Source of the DNA: an uncultured Gammaproteobacteria bacterium | GTDB lineage: Bacteria > Pseudomonadota > Gammaproteobacteria > Pseudomonadales > Porticoccaceae | Direction of reading: 5' to 3' | NCBI GenBank assembly: GCA_913058345.1 | Contig: CAJXQR010000001.1 | Location: 248,001 to 312,000 of the forward strand | Length of the DNA stretch: 64,000 nucleotides | Shown: one piece after another, positions 26,902 to 36,297 of the stretch | Layout of the letters: every line of letters begins with the position of its first letter | How positions within the stretch are numbered: position 1 is the first letter of the stretch | Notes under the pieces: model-generated | Told to the model about the DNA's origin: nothing | Seen by the model: the letters and a program-made list of their open reading frames with translations, nothing else | The model's database searches: none | Program-made: the position numbers and the translations under genes

Positions 26902-28968
26902 ATGAAGTTACTGTCGCTAACAATCACCCTGCTTTTATTGACTGCCACGGCTTACGGAAAAACTGAGCCACTGGTGTTTACGAAAGAGCACTCGCAAACG
27001 GCAATGGAAATCATTGATACGCTAGGCAGCAAACACTATAAAAAACAGGTGATCGATGATGACTTTTCCAGCCATTTACTCGACAGTTACTTCGATGCAC
27101 TCGATCCCGTTAAAGTCTATTTTTTAAAATCCGATATCACGCAATTTGAAGCGAATCGGTACACCTTTGATGATGATTTAGAAGATGGCGATCTAACACA
27201 GGGTTTTGACATTTTTAATCTCTTTCGTGAGCGTATCTCTGACCGCCTGGAAAGCAATATAAGACTTCTCGAAAGTGATTTCAGCTTTGACTTCAGTCTT
27301 GAAGAAGCCATCAATCACGATAGAGACGCTCGTACCTGGATGACAAGCCAGGAAGAAGCTGACGACTATTGGCGTAGACGTATGAAAGATAGCCTGCTGC
27401 GCCTGGTGCTGTCGGGCAAAGAACCTGAGGCTGCGCGTGAGCTACTGCGCAAACGCTACGTCAACCAACTAAAACAGCTGGCTCGTCAAGATGCGGACGA
27501 TGCGGTACAAGGCTTCGTTAATGTGCTGGCAGGGATCTATGACCCCCACACCAGTTATCTCGCGCCACGCACCCTTGAAAACTTCAACATATCAATGTCT
27601 CTGTCGCTTGAAGGCATTGGTGCTGTGTTGCAGTTAGAAGATGAATTTACCAAAATTGTACGTATCGTTCCCGGCGGCCCCGCCGATAAACAAGGTACGC
27701 TAGCTGCTGAGGACAAAATTATTGGTGTTGCTCAGGACGATGCCGCCATGGTCGATATTATTGGCTGGCGTCTGGATGATGTCGTCGAGTTGATTCGGGG
27801 TAAAAAGAATAGTCGAGTGCGGCTAGAAGTTATCCCGGGTACCTCTAAGGTAGGTGATAAAACAAAAATCGTCACTATTACCCGCGACAAGGTGAAGTTG
27901 GAGGAACAGGCCGCCAAAAGTAAAGTCATTGAGCTGCAACAAGGTGACAAAAAATTTCGGGCTGGCGTTATTACTGTTCCCGCATTCTATATGGACTTTG
28001 AAGCTTATCGCCAGCGGGATCCTAACTTTAAGAGCACTTCACGCGATGTCATGAAGCTCATTGCAGATTTAAAAGAACAAGATGTTGACGGCATTATCCT
28101 TGACTTGCGAAATAACGGCGGCGGCTCGCTTTATGAAGCGACAGCGCTGACGGATTTGTTTATTCACCCAGGTCCTGTGGTGCAAATTCGCCATGCCGAC
28201 CAACGCGTTTCTCGAGAGCAACGCGCTCGGCAGCGCCCCTTTTATGACGGCCCACTCATTGTTTTAATCAATCGTCTTAGCGCCTCGGCTTCAGAAATTT
28301 TTGCCGGTGCGATTCAAGACTATGGTCGGGGTTTAGTGGCAGGCACGACCAGTTTTGGTAAAGGTACAGTCCAGGTTCTCGCGCCCTTAAAACAAGGCCG
28401 CCTTAAGTTAACAGAGTCAAAATTTTACCGCGTGTCCGGGCAAAGCACCCAACACCGAGGCGTTGTTCCCGATATTACCTTCCCTTCTTATTTCGACCTT
28501 GAAGAGGTCGGCGAGAGCAGTCAGGACAATGCACTGCCCTGGGATAGTATCCGAGAAGTCAGGCATCGAATGTACGAAGATTTCAATCCCTTGTTATCAG
28601 TGCTAAAGACTCAGCACCAACGACGCATTGAGACAGATCCCGATTGGCAATTTATGCTCGATGAAATCGCCCTCATTCGCGAACAGAGCGCACTTCAAAC
28701 AGTGACCCTGAACAAAACCCGTCGCGAGCAACTGAAAGATCAACATGAAGAAAAATGGCTGTCCATTGAGAATAAACGTCGTCTGAAGCGCCATGAGCCG
28801 GTTTTCGAAACCACCGACGCCGTGGAGGCTTTCCGCAAACAGCAGAAAGAAGATGAAAAGACGCCCGACCCTATTTTGCAGGAAACGGCTCATCTACTGG
28901 CTGATTATACCCATGTCGCCGCTTCTTCTCTGGAAGTCCGTTTGGTCAACAAAGAGGCTGTAAAATAA
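26902..28968 (+). CDS. prc: Carboxy-terminal processing protease Prc/Tsp (S41)
   Basis: The 688-residue periplasmic protease has a signal peptide (LLSLTITLLLLTATAYG), an N-terminal helical domain, a PDZ domain (about 230-330, GIGAVLQLEDEFTKIVRIVP) and the S41 catalytic domain. The Ser-Lys dyad is S462 in NRLSASASE and K487 in TTSFGKGTVQ, with the 25-residue spacing known for Tsp. A charged C-terminal DUF3340-type helical region follows. It degrades or trims proteins by their C-termini and processes envelope substrates. It is transcribed toward the His-rich/ECF cluster. Confidence 0.95.
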   Translation: MKLLSLTITLLLLTATAYGKTEPLVFTKEHSQTAMEIIDTLGSKHYKKQVIDDDFSSHLLDSYFDALDPVKVYFLKSDITQFEANRYTFDDDLEDGDLTQGFDIFNLFRERISDRLESNIRLLESDFSFDFSLEEAINHDRDARTWMTSQEEADDYWRRRMKDSLLRLVLSGKEPEAARELLRKRYVNQLKQLARQDADDAVQGFVNVLAGIYDPHTSYLAPRTLENFNISMSLSLEGIGAVLQLEDEFTKIVRIVPGGPADKQGTLAAEDKIIGVAQDDAAMVDIIGWRLDDVVELIRGKKNSRVRLEVIPGTSKVGDKTKIVTITRDKVKLEEQAAKSKVIELQQGDKKFRAGVITVPAFYMDFEAYRQRDPNFKSTSRDVMKLIADLKEQDVDGIILDLRNNGGGSLYEATALTDLFIHPGPVVQIRHADQRVSREQRARQRPFYDGPLIVLINRLSASASEIFAGAIQDYGRGLVAGTTSFGKGTVQVLAPLKQGRLKLTESKFYRVSGQSTQHRGVVPDITFPSYFDLEEVGESSQDNALPWDSIREVRHRMYEDFNPLLSVLKTQHQRRIETDPDWQFMLDEIALIREQSALQTVTLNKTRREQLKDQHEEKWLSIENKRRLKRHEPVFETTDAVEAFRKQQKEDEKTPDPILQETAHLLADYTHVAASSLEVRLVNKEAVK

Positions 28969-29054
28969 AAAAGGACTCAAACTGTCAACCCTTCTTGCCT
29001 CGAAGCGTTAGTGTTTATATCTTTCTCTAAAACGCTAGTCACTGGAGTGTTAAA

Positions 29055-29474
29055 ATGCTTACGCCAAAGGTGGTATTGACGAATCTATTAGCGCTGCTTT
29101 TTTCCACAACCGTATTTGCCGAATATAAACACCATGTGGCACACAAAAACCAATACCGCCATGCCTATCATCACGGCAAGAGCCTCCATCAGGAGAAAAG
29201 TAAGCAATGGGCAGCGCATAAGATTGAACGTCACTACCGCTCCCATCGTGGTTTTGTGGAGAATAACCAGAAGCACCAGCTAAGTTATCATCGCCACCCA
29301 GGGCGAACGGTTTATCGTGCTGTCAAAAGCCACTCCACTTATCGAGACACGCACCACCACGATCGCCATGACCACCGCTTTTCCTACGAGTATGAAGACC
29401 GGCGACACGATGCCTATCGCCTTATTGCCGGGACTATCGTGCTCAATGAGGTGTTACATCACCTCCATCACTAG
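29055..29474 (+). CDS. Histidine-rich exported protein of unknown function
   Basis: The 139-residue protein has a clear signal peptide (VVLTNLLALLFSTTVFA). The mature part contains 24 histidines in clusters such as HHHDRHDHRF and a terminal HHLHH, together with many Arg and Tyr residues. Clustered histidines suggest binding of divalent metals (Ni, Co, Zn or Cu) in the periplasm, but no known metal-binding family is recognised, and RcnB motifs are missing. GGAG lies nine bases before ATG 29055. The stop is 20 bp before the sigma factor ATG, which suggests an operon with the ECF sigma system. Confidence 0.75.
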   Translation: MLTPKVVLTNLLALLFSTTVFAEYKHHVAHKNQYRHAYHHGKSLHQEKSKQWAAHKIERHYRSHRGFVENNQKHQLSYHRHPGRTVYRAVKSHSTYRDTHHHDRHDHRFSYEYEDRRHDAYRLIAGTIVLNEVLHHLHH

Positions 29475-29494
29475 CGCTTTAGTTTCGTGTGGTT

Positions 29495-30109
29495 ATGGAC
29501 CTTGCGGTACGCAAGTCTGATTTGAGCATCGAAACTAAAGCCTCACGACTGGCTATAGATGGCTTTTTAACCTCAGTGCAGCGTCGTGCGCTTGCCATGG
29601 CACGAGCAGCCTTGGGCAATACTGACGACGCGATGGATGCGGTGCAAGACAGCATGTTGCAGCTGGTCAAATCCTATGCCGACCGCGATGTGGACGAATG
29701 GCGTAAACTTTTTTATCGTATACTTAATAACAAAATCAATGACTTATTTAGACGCCGTAAGTTGCAACAACGCTTTGGCGGTTTGCTACCGGGGCTTTCT
29801 TATCAGGCCAAGGACGAACAAAATACGGCGTCAGACCCCTTCGACAGAATACCTGCTACAGACAGCGATCCTGCCACTCATATGGAACGCCACCGCACAA
29901 TTATTAACCTTTATGTCCACATCAGCCGCCTGCCCCGCCGCCAACGCGAAACCTTTATGCTGCGTTGCTGGGAAGGCTTTTCAACACGGGAAACAGCTCA
30001 AACTATAGGTTGCAGTGAAGGGAGCGTAAAAACCCATTATTCGCGAGCCCTGAGCGCTTTACGTAAAAACCTTCTCCAGTCCGATGAGGAAGATCTCAAT
30101 GAATTCTAA
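29495..30109 (+). CDS. ECF-type RNA polymerase sigma factor
   Basis: The 204-residue sigma-70 family protein has a region 2 segment (ALGNTDDAMDAVQDSMLQLV, EWRKLFYRILNNKINDLFR) and a region 4 helix-turn-helix (LPRRQRETFMLRCWEGFSTR, SEGSVKTHYSRALSALR). ATG 29495 is preferred over the in-frame GTG at 29489. The following gene starts 11 bases inside this one and encodes a small single-span membrane protein, the usual layout for a sigma factor and its membrane partner. Target genes may include the His-rich gene upstream and the operon itself. Confidence 0.9.
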   Translation: MDLAVRKSDLSIETKASRLAIDGFLTSVQRRALAMARAALGNTDDAMDAVQDSMLQLVKSYADRDVDEWRKLFYRILNNKINDLFRRRKLQQRFGGLLPGLSYQAKDEQNTASDPFDRIPATDSDPATHMERHRTIINLYVHISRLPRRQRETFMLRCWEGFSTRETAQTIGCSEGSVKTHYSRALSALRKNLLQSDEEDLNEF

Positions 30110-30416
30110 ATTTGAGCAAAGCCTACAAAGTGATTTGCGCCACAGTGAGCAAATTTTAAATGCTGAGCAACTTCAACACTTGGCGTGCTTTCGCCAACAA
30201 GCGCTTGTGACACAAGCCCCCCGCCGTTTATGGCGCGTGCTATGGCCCACTGCAGGTATGATACTGGCGTCAATACTGCTACTTGTTCTCGCTATGCCCT
30301 TGTCGCCTTTAGGGCCACCAGCAGTGAATGACTCTGTGAATGATAATCTAGATCTCTATGTTGACCTTGAATTTTATTATTGGTTGGCTGACAGTGAGCA
30401 GGATCTAAGAGGCTGA
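30099..30416 (+). CDS. Small single-pass membrane protein, DUF3619-like, possible anti-sigma partner
   Basis: The 105-residue protein has a soluble N-terminus (MNSKFEQSLQSDLRHSEQIL), one membrane helix (AGMILASILLLVLAMPL) and an acidic periplasmic tail. ATG 30099 overlaps the sigma factor end by 11 bases, with GAGGA upstream. An ECF gene followed by a DUF3619 and a DUF3106 gene is, to my knowledge, a recurring proteobacterial arrangement. No zinc anti-sigma HxxxCxxC motif is present, so anti-sigma action is inferred from position and topology alone. Confidence 0.75.
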   Translation: MNSKFEQSLQSDLRHSEQILNAEQLQHLACFRQQALVTQAPRRLWRVLWPTAGMILASILLLVLAMPLSPLGPPAVNDSVNDNLDLYVDLEFYYWLADSEQDLRG

Positions 30417-30417
30417 G

Positions 30418-30849
30418 ATGGCAGCCCCCTTACCCTTGACGATTCTTCTCACTCTGCTGCTAAGCAGTCTCTCTTTGCAGGTTTTCGCACGCTTTGAACC
30501 TCAACCTTCAAATTTAAATACAATTTATTATCAAGAGGTTAAAAGCACATTAGCGAATCCATATCAGGTTTTTACCTCGCCTGAGAAGCTTTTGATGACA
30601 AGCCGAGCAGACGATGCCGATCGCCAAAGAGAAATGAGTTCAGAGCAACGCAAGCGCCTTAAGGAGCGTCGAAAACGCTTTGAGGCCCTGTCGCCAGAAG
30701 AAAAGCAGAGGCTTAGAGCCGCACGCAACAAATTCAAGCAACTGCCTCCCGAGGAAAGAGAAAGACTGAAACAGAAATGGCGCGCCCTACCCCCCGAAGA
30801 ACGGAATAAAGCCATCAGGAGAAATGACAGTAAAAAGCCTGGGCTTTAA
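30418..30849 (+). CDS. DUF3106 exported protein
   Basis: A signal peptide (LTILLTLLLSSLSLQVFA) is followed by about 45 residues of variable sequence and then a highly charged repeat region with LSPEEKQRLR, LPPEERERLKQKW and LPPEERNKA. This P-E-E-R repeat spaced about 18 residues apart defines DUF3106. The region is predicted to be helical and resembles Spy/CpxP-like periplasmic stress proteins in composition. The ATG is one base after the TGA of the upstream membrane protein gene. Function is unknown but probably lies in the envelope response governed by the adjacent ECF sigma factor. Confidence 0.85.
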   Translation: MAAPLPLTILLTLLLSSLSLQVFARFEPQPSNLNTIYYQEVKSTLANPYQVFTSPEKLLMTSRADDADRQREMSSEQRKRLKERRKRFEALSPEEKQRLRAARNKFKQLPPEERERLKQKWRALPPEERNKAIRRNDSKKPGL

Positions 30850-30884
30850 TAATGATTAGACTTAACAAAGGGGTAAAACAAATG

Positions 30885-30923
30885 CCCCTAAAAAAACCGG
30901 CATAGCGCCGGTTTTTTTAGGGG
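30885..30923. terminator. Bidirectional terminator between the sigma operon and etfA
   Basis: A 17 bp perfect stem (30885-30901 with 30907-30923), with arms CCCCTAAAAAAACCGGC and its complement, surrounds a five-base loop. Because the arms contain A7 and T7 runs, it can terminate transcription from both converging directions. Confidence 0.92.
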
Positions 30924-30936
30924 AGTGAAGAGCGTT

Positions 30937-31866
30937 TTACAGCGCTGCATCCAGTTCTGGCAATGCCTTAAATAAATCGGCAACCAGCCCATAATCAGCC
31001 ACCTGAAAAATAGGCGCATCTTCGTCTTTATTGATAGCAACAATCACTTTAGAGTCTTTCATGCCCGCCAAGTGTTGGATGGCACCAGAAATACCTACGG
31101 CAATATAGAGTCCAGGAGCGACGATTTTACCCGTTTGACCGACCTGCATTTCATTGGGCACAAAGCCAGCATCAACTGCTGCGCGTGAAGCGCCAACCGC
31201 AGCGCCAAGTTTGTCTGCCACTTTGTAAAGTAGTTCAAAGTTCTCGCCGTTCTGCATACCTCGGCCACCGGAAACAATGACATCGGCTGCAGTCAGCTCA
31301 GGACGATCAGACTTGGCGACTTCTTCGCCTTTGTACTCAGAGACACCAGCATCATGAACAGCGCTGACTGCCTCGATAGTGGCACTGCCACCCTCTTCTG
31401 CGACGGGGTCAAATGCAGTGGTACGGACGGTCATCACTTTAATGCTATCGCTGCTCTGTACTGTGGCGACAATGTTGCCAGCATAGAAAGGACGTTGAAA
31501 TGTATCTTCGCTAATCACAGCGCTGATGTCTGAAATCGGCTGCACATCGAGTAGTGCACCAACACGGGGAATAACATTTTTGCCGTTAGTTGTCGCAGCC
31601 ACAAGAACGTGACCATAGTTGGCGGCTAACTCCGCAACCAGGGGCGCAACATTTTCAGCCAGCATAAATTCGTACGCTGCGTTATCGGCAACAAGCACTT
31701 TATTGATGCCAGCAATTTTTGCAGCGGCATCGGCCGCAGCGCTGCAGTTGGCACCGGCGACAAGAATATCGACATCGCTGCCGATGGCCTGAGCGGCGGC
31801 AACGGCATTCAGTGTTGCACCCTTGATTTCGTTGTTATCGTGTTCCGCAATTACCAGAATACTCAT
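30937..31866 (-). CDS. etfA: Electron transfer flavoprotein alpha subunit
   Basis: The 309-residue ETF alpha/FixB protein has the C-terminal FAD domain with the motifs [40 protein letters not shown] and [20 protein letters not shown]. With EtfB it accepts electrons from acyl-CoA dehydrogenases such as the one at 5891. Its ATG overlaps the etfB stop by four bases (ATGA at 31863-31866). The ETF-QO gene lies divergently upstream of the pair. Confidence 0.96.
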   Translation of the reverse strand: MSILVIAEHDNNEIKGATLNAVAAAQAIGSDVDILVAGANCSAAADAAAKIAGINKVLVADNAAYEFMLAENVAPLVAELAANYGHVLVAATTNGKNVIPRVGALLDVQPISDISAVISEDTFQRPFYAGNIVATVQSSDSIKVMTVRTTAFDPVAEEGGSATIEAVSAVHDAGVSEYKGEEVAKSDRPELTAADVIVSGGRGMQNGENFELLYKVADKLGAAVGASRAAVDAGFVPNEMQVGQTGKIVAPGLYIAVGISGAIQHLAGMKDSKVIVAINKDEDAPIFQVADYGLVADLFKALPELDAAL

Positions 31867-32615
31867 GAGATCACCTTGGCTTCGTTTTTCAGTTTGTCAA
31901 CCAGTTCTGCTACGTCCTCTACTTTGATACCAGCCTGGCGCTCTGCTGGCGGTTCGGCCTTGAGCAAGGTTGTGCGTGGAGCCACATCCACGCCTAAATC
32001 AGCAGGTGTCGTGCTGTCGATCGTCTTTTTCTTGGCTTTCATGATGTTAGGCAGTGACGCATAACGAGGTTCATTTAAGCGCAAGTCAGCAGTAACAATA
32101 GCTGGCAGCTTGATTTGAATGGTCTGTAGGCCAGCATCAACCTCACGTACAACCGTAGCGCTGTCGCCGTCAATGTTCAGTTCTGAAGCAAAAGTTGCCT
32201 GTGCCCAACCGGTCAACGCACCTAGCATTTGACCCGTGTGGTTGTTGTCGCCATCAATTGCCTGCTTACCTAACAAAACAATGTCAGGATTTTCGTTATC
32301 ACAAACGGCTTTCAGGCATTTGGCAACGGCGAGTGACTCGAGATCAGTATCCGTCGTTATGAGAATGCCGCGATCAGCACCCAGTGCCAGAGCGGTACGA
32401 ACCTGTTCCTGAGCGGCCTGTGGGCCAATAGAGACAACAACAATCTCAGTTGCAATGCCCTTTTCCTTTAGTCGAACAGCCTCTTCGACAGCAATTTCAC
32501 AGAACGGGTTGATGGCCATTTTAACATTGGCCAGATCGGGGCCAGTATTATCTGACTTGGCCCTTACCTTTACGTTGTAGTCGGCAACGCGCTTAACAGC
32601 GACAAGAATCTTCAT
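31863..32615 (-). CDS. etfB: Electron transfer flavoprotein beta subunit
   Basis: The 250-residue ETF beta/FixA subunit starts at ATG 32615 ([17 protein letters not shown]). An earlier in-frame start at 32678 adds residues foreign to the family. The AMP-binding and recognition-loop segments are visible as [19 protein letters not shown] and [20 protein letters not shown]. The latter contains the conserved anchor loop that contacts acyl-CoA dehydrogenases. It is co-transcribed with etfA. Confidence 0.96.
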   Translation of the reverse strand: MKILVAVKRVADYNVKVRAKSDNTGPDLANVKMAINPFCEIAVEEAVRLKEKGIATEIVVVSIGPQAAQEQVRTALALGADRGILITTDTDLESLAVAKCLKAVCDNENPDIVLLGKQAIDGDNNHTGQMLGALTGWAQATFASELNIDGDSATVVREVDAGLQTIQIKLPAIVTADLRLNEPRYASLPNIMKAKKKTIDSTTPADLGVDVAPRTTLLKAEPPAERQAGIKVEDVAELVDKLKNEAKVIS

Positions 32616-32866
32616 GAACCACCCTTGGTATGTTGTGGAGTGTGACAAATAAACTCGGTGCAATTGCTCTAGCAGCACCTTATTTAGGGGGCGTCATAAT
32701 GCCGATTTCACAATCAAAAATCAAATTTTACCCCTCGGGGTAACTCTTCTGCGCAATTCGCGCTGAATGGAACCCAATCGTCACAGTTTTCTCCCTTTCC
32801 AGCATAGTTTTGTTCGTTAACAGTAGGGTAAAATGCGCGATTGTCTTAGCTGCCTGAGGAAGAGTG

Positions 32867-34507
32867 ATGGAAAGAGAATATATGGAATACGACGTTGTGA
32901 TTGTTGGCGCCGGCCCTGCTGGCTTGTCGGCGGCCTGTCGTTTGCGTCAATTGAACCCAGAAACCACAGTCTGTGTTGTTGAGAAAGGCTCAGAAGTCGG
33001 CGCACATATTCTCTCTGGTGCGGTATTTGAACCCACTGCGCTTAACGAGTTATTTCCCGATTGGAAAGAAAAGGGTGCGCCACTAAACACCCCGGTTGAT
33101 GGTGACGACATTTATGTGCTCACCAGCCAGGAGAAAAGTATCAAAGTGCCTGGATTGTTTGTGCCCAAAACCATGCACAACGAAGGCAACTACATCATCA
33201 GCCTCGGCAACCTGTGTCGCTGGCTTGCAGAGCAGGCCGAAGCCCTGGGTGTTGAGATTTTCCCCGGTTTCGCTGCCGCTGAAATTGTGTATCACGATGA
33301 CGGCAGTGTAAAAGGTATTGCCACTGGTGATATGGGTCTCGATGTTAACGGCGAGAAGAAAGACAGCTATATGCAGGGTATGGAGCTACACGGCAAGTAC
33401 ACCCTGTTTTCCGAGGGCTGTCGCGGCAGTCTCGGCAAGCAATTAATCAATAAGTTTAATCTCGACGCTGGCAAAGATCCCCAACACTATGGCATTGGTA
33501 TTAAAGAAATCTGGAAGGTTAGTGACGAGCAACACCAGCAAGGCTTAGTCGTACACAGTGCTGGTTGGCCACTGGATGAAAGCAAATCAGCGGGCGGCGC
33601 CTTTCTCTACCACTTCGAAGACAATCAGGTGGCACTGGGCCTCATTACTGATCTCTCTTATTCCAATCCTCACCTCAGTCCTTTCGACGAATTTCAACGC
33701 TTCAAGCACCACCCGGTCATCAAACAGTATATTGAAGGTGGTGAACGTATTGCCTACGGTGCACGTGCGCTCACCAAAGGCGGTTTGCAATCACAACCGC
33801 GTATGAGCTTTACAGGCGGGCTGTTAATTGGTGACGATGCCGGCACCTTGAACTTCGCCAAAATCAAAGGCAATCACACCGCTATGAAATCGGGCATGAT
33901 TGGCGCCGAAGTCGTTAGCGCGGCACTAAGCAAAGAGCTCTCTGGCACTGAACTCACCGAGTACGCGGCCGCTTATGAAAGCTCCTGGGCTTATAAAGAA
34001 CTTCACGTACAGCGTAATTTTGGTCCGGCTCAGCATAAGTGGGGCAACATTATCGGTTCTGCTTTTGCCTTTATCGATATCAATATTTTCAACGGTAATT
34101 TACCATTTACATTGAAAGATCCAAAACCCGATTACGCACAGATGAAACTGGCTAATGAGTGCAAAAAGATCGACTACCCCAAGCCCGATGGAAAGCTGAG
34201 TTTTGATAAACCGTCGTCGGTGTTCCTGTCGAATACGAATCACGAAGAAGATCAACCTTGCCATCTGAAATTATCGGATGACAGTATTCCGCTGACCAAA
34301 AACCTGCCCTTGTACGATGAGCCCGCGCAGCGCTATTGCCCGGTCGGTGTTTATGAGGTATTGGAAAATGCAGCCGGTGAAAAATCATTCCAGATTAACG
34401 CTCAGAACTGTGTGCATTGTAAAACCTGCGATATTAAAGATCCCGCACAAAACATTACCTGGGTAACACCCGAAGGTGCAGGCGGGCCCAATTACCCGAA
34501 TATGTAA
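32867..34507 (+). CDS. Electron transfer flavoprotein-ubiquinone oxidoreductase
   Basis: The 546-residue membrane-associated enzyme carries electrons from reduced ETF to ubiquinone. An N-terminal FAD motif (VVIVGAGPAGLSAACRL) precedes the ubiquinone-binding region, and the C-terminal 4Fe-4S ligands lie in RYCPVGVYEV and CVHCKTCDIKDP. The end GPNYPNM is typical of the family. ATG 32867 has GAGGA upstream; a GTG one codon earlier is possible. It is divergent from etfBA with 251 bp between them. Together the three genes form the electron outlet for the acyl-CoA dehydrogenases of this window. Confidence 0.95.
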   Translation: MEREYMEYDVVIVGAGPAGLSAACRLRQLNPETTVCVVEKGSEVGAHILSGAVFEPTALNELFPDWKEKGAPLNTPVDGDDIYVLTSQEKSIKVPGLFVPKTMHNEGNYIISLGNLCRWLAEQAEALGVEIFPGFAAAEIVYHDDGSVKGIATGDMGLDVNGEKKDSYMQGMELHGKYTLFSEGCRGSLGKQLINKFNLDAGKDPQHYGIGIKEIWKVSDEQHQQGLVVHSAGWPLDESKSAGGAFLYHFEDNQVALGLITDLSYSNPHLSPFDEFQRFKHHPVIKQYIEGGERIAYGARALTKGGLQSQPRMSFTGGLLIGDDAGTLNFAKIKGNHTAMKSGMIGAEVVSAALSKELSGTELTEYAAAYESSWAYKELHVQRNFGPAQHKWGNIIGSAFAFIDINIFNGNLPFTLKDPKPDYAQMKLANECKKIDYPKPDGKLSFDKPSSVFLSNTNHEEDQPCHLKLSDDSIPLTKNLPLYDEPAQRYCPVGVYEVLENAAGEKSFQINAQNCVHCKTCDIKDPAQNITWVTPEGAGGPNYPNM

Positions 34508-34528
34508 AACTGATAGATAGAAGTTTCG

Positions 34529-34567
34529 GCCCGAACCGGTATTTATTACCTTTGTTCGGGCTTTTTT
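34529..34567 (+). terminator. Terminator after the ETF-QO gene
   Basis: GCCCGAAC and GTTCGGGC pair around a 17-base loop and are followed by TTTTTT. Confidence 0.8.
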
Positions 34568-34760
34568 ATGAGGATAAAGACAGTGCTTGCGGCATTCTAG
34601 AGCGCTCTTAAACGCACCAACTTGCGTATGAACTTCACCTTCAAACGTTGCGCCGTGATGTTCACTGCTTTGATAGCGTCTTGCCAATAATCTAAAAAAC
34701 AGGCGGTGGTTTTATGTTAAGCGAACAGGTCTCCTACCCGGCAAACAGCTTGAAACAGCC

Positions 34761-35273
34761 ATGATGAAGCGTATTGAAGTGCTGGAAACAGACATCACTC
34801 GGCTCAAGGTGGATGCCATCGTCAATGCGGCTAACAACTCGCTACTCGGGGGCGGCGGTGTTGATGGTGCAATTCACGCGGCCGCTGGACCAGCGTTGCT
34901 TGAAGCCTGCAAAACCTTAAAAGGTTGTGACACAGGTGAGGCCAAAATCACTCCGGGGTTTACACTACCGGCAAGATATGTCATTCACACTGTGGGCCCT
35001 GTTTGGCACGGGGGCCAGCATAACGAGGCGCAACTACTGGCAGCGTGCTATCGCAACTCTCTTAACCTGGCTGTAGAACACGGGCTGCGTACTATTGCAT
35101 TCCCCGCTATCAGTTGCGGGGTTTACAGTTACCCGATAAACGAAGCCTGCCAGATTGCTGTGACTGTCGTTCAGCATTTCCTGAGGCAGGATAAAAGACT
35201 CGAAAAGGTGATTTTTTCCTGCCTCAACAATTCTGTTAAGAAAGCGTTGTTACATGCTGTTTCAACAAGGTAA
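34761..35273 (+). CDS. Macro domain protein, O-acetyl-ADP-ribose deacetylase-like
   Basis: The 170-residue protein is a single macro domain of the MacroD/YmdB type. The ADP-ribose pocket is visible as [20 protein letters not shown], the diphosphate loop GPVWHGG and the distal [13 protein letters not shown]. Such proteins hydrolyse O-acetyl-ADP-ribose or mono-ADP-ribosyl groups. ATG 34761 is immediately followed by a second ATG at 34764, either of which may be used. It appears monocistronic and has no toxin gene beside it. Confidence 0.92.
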   Translation: MMKRIEVLETDITRLKVDAIVNAANNSLLGGGGVDGAIHAAAGPALLEACKTLKGCDTGEAKITPGFTLPARYVIHTVGPVWHGGQHNEAQLLAACYRNSLNLAVEHGLRTIAFPAISCGVYSYPINEACQIAVTVVQHFLRQDKRLEKVIFSCLNNSVKKALLHAVSTR

Positions 35274-35390
35274 TTCAGCCTTTATTGATGCTTTATCATT
35301 ATTTTCAAAAGTGTAATGACCCGCCTTGGCTGTCAAGGCCGGCGACACAGCCAGAGCATTTTCTTTTAACGTATCTTCACCACGCTCTTC

Positions 35391-35430
35391 CTAACGACCT
35401 AACGACCTAACGACCTAACGACCTAACAAC
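35391..35430. repeat. Short tandem repeat, CTAACGAC x 4 plus one degenerate unit
   Basis: Four exact copies of the octamer CTAACGAC (35391-35422) are followed by CTAACAAC. The last unit contains the msrA stop codon (35423-35425), so the array abuts the end of msrA. An eight-base period and perfect copies suggest recent slipped-strand expansion. Confidence 0.85.
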
Positions 35431-36046
35431 TAACCCCGGTGCCACGCAGTCCGCAGTAGCCATTGGGCACTTTAGCGAGGTATTGTTGATGGTAATCTTC
35501 GGCATAATAGAACGCTGGGGCTTCTCTTATCTCGGTGGTGATGGCCGACAAGCCCGCTGCCCGTAGCGCCGCTTGATATTTAATAGAGCTCGCCTGTGCT
35601 TCTGCCAATTGCTCTGAGCCATAACAGTAAATAGCTGACCGGTACTGGGTGCCAATATCGCCGCCCTGGCGCATGCCCTGTGTGGGATCGTGGGCTTCCC
35701 AAAATAACGTTAGCAACTCGGCAAAACGAATGACCGCCGGATCAAAAACCACCAGCACGACTTCCGTGTGCCCAGTGCCTCCACTGCACACTTCTTCGTA
35801 AGTAGGGTTGGGCGTCATTCCGCCAGCATAACCGGCTGCAGTGGTATAAACCCCGTTCTGCTGCCAAAAGCGGCGTTCTGCACCCCAGAAACAACCCATG
35901 CCAAATTGCACCTGTTGCATGTTTTCGGGGAAAGGCCCTTTTAAAGGATGCCCATTCACGAAATGCGCAGTTGGAACCGGCATCTCTTCAGTGCGCCCAG
36001 GGAGTGCTTGTTCGGCAGAGGGCAGTACATTTTTCGAGTGTCCCAT
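35423..36046 (-). CDS. msrA: Peptide methionine sulfoxide reductase A
   Basis: The 207-residue enzyme reduces methionine-S-sulfoxide in proteins. The catalytic motif [13 protein letters not shown] holds the nucleophilic Cys, and [19 protein letters not shown] and [15 protein letters not shown] are family blocks with the resolving Cys near the C-terminus. ATG 36046 (MGHSKNV) has an AAGAGA ribosome site, while an earlier frame start at 36097 lacks family similarity. The gene ends inside a CTAACGAC repeat array. No msrB is fused or adjacent. Confidence 0.94.
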   Translation of the reverse strand: MGHSKNVLPSAEQALPGRTEEMPVPTAHFVNGHPLKGPFPENMQQVQFGMGCFWGAERRFWQQNGVYTTAAGYAGGMTPNPTYEEVCSGGTGHTEVVLVVFDPAVIRFAELLTLFWEAHDPTQGMRQGGDIGTQYRSAIYCYGSEQLAEAQASSIKYQAALRAAGLSAITTEIREAPAFYYAEDYHQQYLAKVPNGYCGLRGTGVSC

Positions 36047-36297
36047 TGTCTCTTCCTTTATAGCTATCTTGATGTTGGATAAGGCTAAATATAGCACTAT
36101 CTACCCGGACTCGTGCACCGCAGGCGACGACTCACAGGGCTGGTGCATTGCCTCGGTTCTTTCCCCTGCGTTGAAAAGTTACAGTCCTACACCTATTATG
36201 TGGGATCGATGTTAGATCACAATAAAGTTTTGTTTAAGCCTTCGGGGCAAGCTTGCCTAACCTCTTTTCTTACCGACGATGACTCAACGTAGGGCCT

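Noticed and set aside
30564-30815. 83-codon minus-strand frame opposite the DUF3106 gene
   Set aside because: Antisense to a repetitive charged coding region; low-complexity Arg/Ser product.
34385-34687. 100-codon minus-strand frame after the ETF-QO gene
   Set aside because: It overlaps the conserved Fe-S end of ETF-QO and the terminator, and has no family features.
35391-35430. CRISPR-like array
   Set aside because: Units are eight bases with no spacers and there are no cas genes; it is a simple tandem repeat.
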